A stretch of 34,952 nucleotides of DNA, from positions 1 through 34,952 of the forward strand of contig MPNL01000034.1 of the NCBI GenBank assembly GCA_002239005.1, read 5' to 3'. Position numbers and translations under genes: made by a program. This document shows positions 32,047 to 34,952 of this stretch, piece by piece (position 1 is the first letter of the stretch; every line of letters begins with the position of its first letter). The stretch comes from Truepera sp. bin119. Its GTDB lineage: Bacteria > Deinococcota > Deinococci > Deinococcales > Trueperaceae. A model generated the notes under the pieces. That model was not told where the DNA came from and did not search any database. It saw only the letters and a list, made by a program, of their open reading frames with translations.

Positions 32047-32859
32047 TTAGTATTTTGGAAGAGAATCGGTGTTGTCTCCGGTGGGGGATAGGGCGATGAC
32101 CTCGTCCATGAAGGCGACGAAGTTCTTAATGGCGCTCCCGATCAGCGCCTCCCCGTACTCGAGCGAGGCGTTCCTGGCGTCGCCAAGTGCGCCGTTGGCA
32201 GTATAGCGCTCGAATCGGTAGGGGACGCTGATCCCGAGCTTCTTGATCGTGCCGCGCAACTCCTGCGCCAGTTCCGTTATCTCCCCGGCTGCGAGTGCGT
32301 CGGTCTTGACGATCTCCGGTGCGAGGACCATCGCCGCTGAGGTCTCCATTTCGCAGGCGTGGCCGAGGACCCCGCCGATGCCGAACCTCTCGTTAATCCC
32401 CTCGTCAGCGAAGTCGAGGTAGATCCCGGCCCCGACGAAGGCGGGCTCGAGCTCCTCGTTGATCCGCACGACCGCGTCGCCTAGCGGGGCGACATTGCCT
32501 CCGTGGCCGTTGACAAACATGAAGCGCTCAAATCCATGTTGCTGCAGCGAGGTGACGACCTCCACAAGGGTCTGGATGAAGGTGTCCGAGCTTAAGGTGA
32601 TCGTGCCGGGGAAGTTCATGTGGTGGTAGGAGACGCCCCACGGCAGCGACGGTGCCACCATGAGTTTAGGCCCCGCCAGGGCGCTGGCCCGCTCACAGAA
32701 CCGGGTCGCGCCGATGATGTCCATTCGCAGGGCCAGGTTGGGCCCATGCTGCTCGTTCGATCCGACTGGGATGAGGACGACCTCAACCCGGTCGCGGACC
32801 TCGGCGAACTCGGGCCAGGAGAGGTCGGCTAGGATCAGCGGCTTGTTGTCTTCAGGCAT
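32047..32859 (-). CDS. Creatininase-family amidohydrolase 2
   Basis: A 270-residue creatininase-family protein, only distantly similar to the one at 24885. The usual ligand motif SxExHGPHLPLxTD reads here GSNEQHGPNLALRMDII: Glu, His and Asp are kept but the second His is Asn. The other motifs are PWGVSYHHMNFPGTITL, FVNGHGGN and GHACEMETSAAMVLAPE, with the expected Glu. The change may alter metal binding or substrate. The ATG at 32859 keeps its GGGAG site, but an IS element ends 20 bp upstream, so its natural promoter is cut off. Confidence 0.87.
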   Translation of the reverse strand: MPEDNKPLILADLSWPEFAEVRDRVEVVLIPVGSNEQHGPNLALRMDIIGATRFCERASALAGPKLMVAPSLPWGVSYHHMNFPGTITLSSDTFIQTLVEVVTSLQQHGFERFMFVNGHGGNVAPLGDAVVRINEELEPAFVGAGIYLDFADEGINERFGIGGVLGHACEMETSAAMVLAPEIVKTDALAAGEITELAQELRGTIKKLGISVPYRFERYTANGALGDARNASLEYGEALIGSAIKNFVAFMDEVIALSPTGDNTDSLPKY

Positions 32860-32876
32860 GGGGGTCTCCCTATCTC

Positions 32877-33810
32877 TTAGAAACTATCTCAAAATCCAAC
32901 TCACAAGGGCATTGAACAGTTTTAAGATGACCCGATAGCTCCTTCACCTAGGACCGAGGGGAACGATATGAGGAGACAAGAGAGGTTGGCGACCATCTGG
33001 GAAGTGCCGGACGAGCTTTGGGAACGCATCGAGCCTATCATCCTGGAGCAAGACCCGCCCAAAACCAGGGGCCGCAAGCGCGCCGACCCTCGACAGCTGC
33101 TTAACGGCATCATCTTCCGCTTGCGCAGCGGCTGCCAGTGGAACCGATTACCGAAAGAGCTTGGCGACGACAGCACCATACATCGTACCTTTCAACGCTG
33201 GGTGGCGTTGGGAGTCTTGCGTCGGATCTGGGGGGTCCTGGTACAGGAGTGCGAAGCGTTGGGTGGTGTGGATTGGCACTGGCAGGCGGTAGACGGTACC
33301 ACGGGCAAGGCCCGTTTGGGGGGGACCTGATCGGGCCCAACCCGACCGATCTGGGCAAGGCTGGCGTCAAGCGGAGTCTGCTTGTGGATGGCGCGGGCGG
33401 CCCCTTGAGTATCGTGGTTGCCGGAGCCAACGTCCACGATGCCAAGCTGTTGGCAGCGACCCTAGCGGCGATTGTGGTCGAACGACCACAGCCGAGCAAG
33501 GAGAACCCCCAACAGCTGTGCTTGGATAAAGGATATGACAATCCGTCCGGCCGTAGGGCTGCGGCCGGACAGGGTTGCCAAACCCACATCCGACGCAGCG
33601 GTGAGGAAAAGCTGGACGCCTCTGGTGAGAAGCACTATCCACCACGCCGTTGGCTGGTAGAACGGACGCCAGCTTGGCTTTCGAAGTGTCGTGCAATTCT
33701 GGTTCGCTACGACAAGAAGGCATCGAACTACCTCGGCATGCTACAGCTCGCATGTGCGCTCCTGTGGTTCCGTCGGCAGTGGCGCGTAGCTGTTTTGAGA
33801 TAGTTTCTTA
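32877..33810 (+). mobile_element. IS5-family insertion sequence (IS427-like group), complete
   Basis: The element spans 32880-33807 (928 bp). It has perfect 15-bp terminal inverted repeats, GAAACTATCTCAAAA (32880-32894) and its complement (33793-33807), flanked by a 3-bp target duplication TTA (32877-32879 and 33808-33810). Size, ends, TNA-type target and the two-frame transposase fit the IS427 group of IS5. Intact ends and duplication indicate a recent, single insertion. Confidence 0.93.
32968..33803 (+). CDS. IS5-family DDE transposase made by -1 frameshift
   Basis: The first frame (ATG 32968, stop 33328-33330) gives a DUF4096-like N-terminal domain, DELWERIEPIIL to FQRWVALGVLRRIW, plus the first catalytic Asp in WQAVDGTT. 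The second frame continues from the poly-G run with DLIGPNPTDLGKAGVKRSLLVDG. It carries the second Asp in LCLDKGYD and the Glu in RRWLVERTPAW, and ends inside the right inverted repeat. Seven G at 33318-33324, read TTG GGG GGG in the first frame, form a classic G-GGG-GGG slip site for -1 frameshifting. The fused product would be about 278 residues. Confidence 0.9.
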
Positions 33811-34085
33811 ATGCTGGGCTTGCGTTCATGAGCTGCGTGGAGGTGGGTGATGCCCGCAGTCTATCTTGAACCAAGGGCCGAGTGCCGGATATTCGGGATG
33901 ATGCTGGTCTGGCATTGCTCACGGACTAGGTTGCGCCGCGCAGTACCAAGAAAGTCTGGCTTAAGCGCACCAGGACCCTGGCGCAAGCGAAGGGGAGGGG
34001 ATGAGCCTGAGCAAGGCAACTTCACTGCTCAGACGACCTGGCAGGGCCGTTGCCAGAGCACGGGCTCTCAGGTACGGTTCCTGAA
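33811..34085 (+). other. Gap between IS and PhyH-family gene with four tandem small stem-loops
   Basis: No gene is recognised. Close to the start of the following gene are four stems in a row: TGAGC/GCTCA (34008-34012 with 34027-34031), CTGGCA/TGCCAG (34038-34043 with 34051-34056), GAGC/GCTC (34056-34059 with 34064-34067) and TCAGG/CCTGA (34068-34072 with 34080-34084). The last ends 2 nt before the ATG at 34086. They may be a structured leader RNA or a relic of a mobile element; neither is proven. Confidence 0.45.
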
Positions 34086-34692
34086 ATGGGTGCGGCGACC
34101 GAGTGTGGCGCAGAGCTGAATCGGCAGTTCGTTCGGGGCGGCTACTGCCACGTCCCCGCCGCGGTGTCGGCAGACCTGATCGAGCGTGTGCGGGCGTTTG
34201 TGGACGCCGCAGCTGATGGTGTTTCCGACGAAGGGAAGGAACGGACCCGCTTCCAGGGTTCGATGATCGACTCAGACAGCGTGAAAGAGATGCTGCCGCT
34301 GATCGTGTTGCCGGCCGCGCTCGACCTGCTGGCCAGCATGGGCTACCCGGGAGCGAAGTCATCCTCCGGGTTCATCATCGGCAAGCCTCCAGAGGTAGCT
34401 CCGCCACTGTTCTGGCACCAGGACGGCATGCTTAGGGACAACCCGAGCAGCTATACCGGCGAGCCGGTGCAGGTGTTCCTGATGTACTACCTGATCGACA
34501 CTGATCGGGAGAAAGGCTGCTTGCGCGTGATCCTCGCCTCGCTGGCGGCATCGGCTCCACGGCCTGCCACCCGCCCACGGTAAGGCGGTCGCCGCCGTCG
34601 GTGAGGGCCATCCGACACTGCAGCCGGACCCCGACGAAGTGGACGTGCCAGTCCGTGCGGGCGACCTGGTAATTGCGCATCTATCCCCTTAA
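34086..34692 (+). pseudogene. Second PhyH-family oxygenase gene, frameshifted and truncated
   Basis: The start reads MGAATECGAELNRQFVRGGY and reaches the iron-binding His-x-Asp in PLFWHQDGMLRDN and then YYLIDTDREKGCLRVI. Near 34532 the frame breaks. Homology continues in another frame with RWRHRLHGLPPAHGKAVAAV and PDEVDVPVRAGDLVIAH up to about 34680. There it stops abruptly before the distal His and Arg that any active member needs (stop 34690-34692). So two lesions are present: a frameshift and loss of the C-terminus. The sequence to the right is richer in A and T than the gene and may belong to an inserted element. Confidence 0.82.
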
Positions 34693-34812
34693 GACAAGTA
34701 AGAACTTTTCGGCTCCGCTCCCCAAAGCTTAGAAAGTAGATCATATCCCAGGAAGGAGGAAACAAGCAGACAGGAGAAAAAGAACGGAATAAGTAGATAC
34801 CGGCTTGACTAG

Positions 34813-34952
34813 TTAGCCCCCAACTAGCGCCCGCATAAACGACCCGAACGGGTCTACATCGCTACGGTGGTTGTACTTCCACGATGCCTCGGCGATGTAG
34901 CGGGGTGACCCGAAGAGTCCGTCCTTGAACAGCTTGGGGTAGTGGTGGTGCT
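34813..34952 (-). CDS. C-terminal end of an unrecognised protein (runs off the right edge)
   Basis: On the minus strand 45 codons end in a TAA at 34813-34815. The visible part reads HHHYPKLFKDGLFGSPRYI, then AEASWKYNHRSDVDPFGSF and MRALVGG. I do not recognise the family. The combination of a W-K-Y-N-x-R stretch near the C-terminus and its position beside a truncated gene would suit a transposase of a second insertion sequence, but this is only a guess. About 120 nt of gene-free, A-rich DNA separates it from the truncated PhyH gene. Confidence 0.5.
   Translation of the reverse strand, partial: HHHYPKLFKDGLFGSPRYIAEASWKYNHRSDVDPFGSFMRALVGG

Noticed and set aside
34060-34085. Group II intron domain V resemblance (GGTACGGTTC)
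   Set aside because: The pairing 5' half is not present in the required form and no intron-encoded protein is nearby; noted only as a reason to search.

Overview
The window is GC-rich chromosomal DNA from a bacterium. Several traits point, by inference, to Deinococcota, perhaps a Truepera-like or environmental lineage. These are the thrU-tyrU-glyT-thrT-tuf arrangement, an AroF with an N-terminal chorismate mutase domain, several genes whose start codon lies 5-7 nt after a -10 hexamer (leaderless pattern), and peripheral catabolic clusters. No rRNA or marker gene settles this, so the assignment is tentative.

Left end (1-5638): the minus strand carries tRNA-Thr(TGT), tRNA-Tyr(GTA), tRNA-Gly(CCC), tRNA-Thr(GGT) and the start of tuf, all behind one good promoter. 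Divergent from it on the plus strand are tatA, tatC, a chorismate mutase/DAHP synthase, an 8Fe-type polyferredoxin, a small winged-helix-like protein and a glutaryl-CoA dehydrogenase. Next (5992-9969, minus) comes a thiamine-type cluster: thiamine pyrophosphokinase, an ABC ATPase and a fused ABC permease. It has no recognisable binding protein, and a 778-nt gene-free gap lies inside it. Then (10045-13235, plus) fdhD overlaps an FdhF/YdeP-type molybdopterin oxidoreductase.

Middle (13232-24555, plus): a consensus promoter overlaps the fdhF stop codon and leads into a leader with an intrinsic terminator. Behind it is a heterodimeric ABC exporter with one degenerate ATP site, then a frameshifted aminoglycoside-phosphotransferase-like gene. 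At 18676-18722 a TTGAAA-N17-TAGCAT promoter overlaps a perfect TTAGGCATGCCTAA palindrome of the DtxR/IdeR/MntR type. It drives an apparently leaderless 44-codon ORF, then a membrane-anchored MauG/CCP-like di-haem protein and a PhnD-PhnC-PhnE-type ABC importer. This is the strongest candidate for an undescribed system: a possible metal-regulated uptake operon in which a MauG-type enzyme is paired with a binding protein. A frameshifted phytanoyl-CoA dioxygenase-family gene follows.

Right end (24885-34952): a minus-strand catabolic cluster holds a creatininase-family hydrolase, a sugar-type ABC importer (two permeases and a binding protein, with a 13-bp intercistronic hairpin), an argininosuccinate-lyase-superfamily lyase, a metal-dependent amidohydrolase, a cyclophilin-like protein and a second creatininase-family hydrolase. 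The gene overlaps suggest it takes up and splits a small C-N-containing compound; the substrate is unknown. A complete IS5-family element (15-bp inverted repeats, TTA duplication, -1 frameshift on seven G) sits 20 bp upstream of the second creatininase gene. A second PhyH-family gene after it is frameshifted and truncated, and the window ends in the C-terminus of an unrecognised minus-strand protein. Three frameshifted cellular genes in one window suggest either decay of accessory genes or residual sequence errors.
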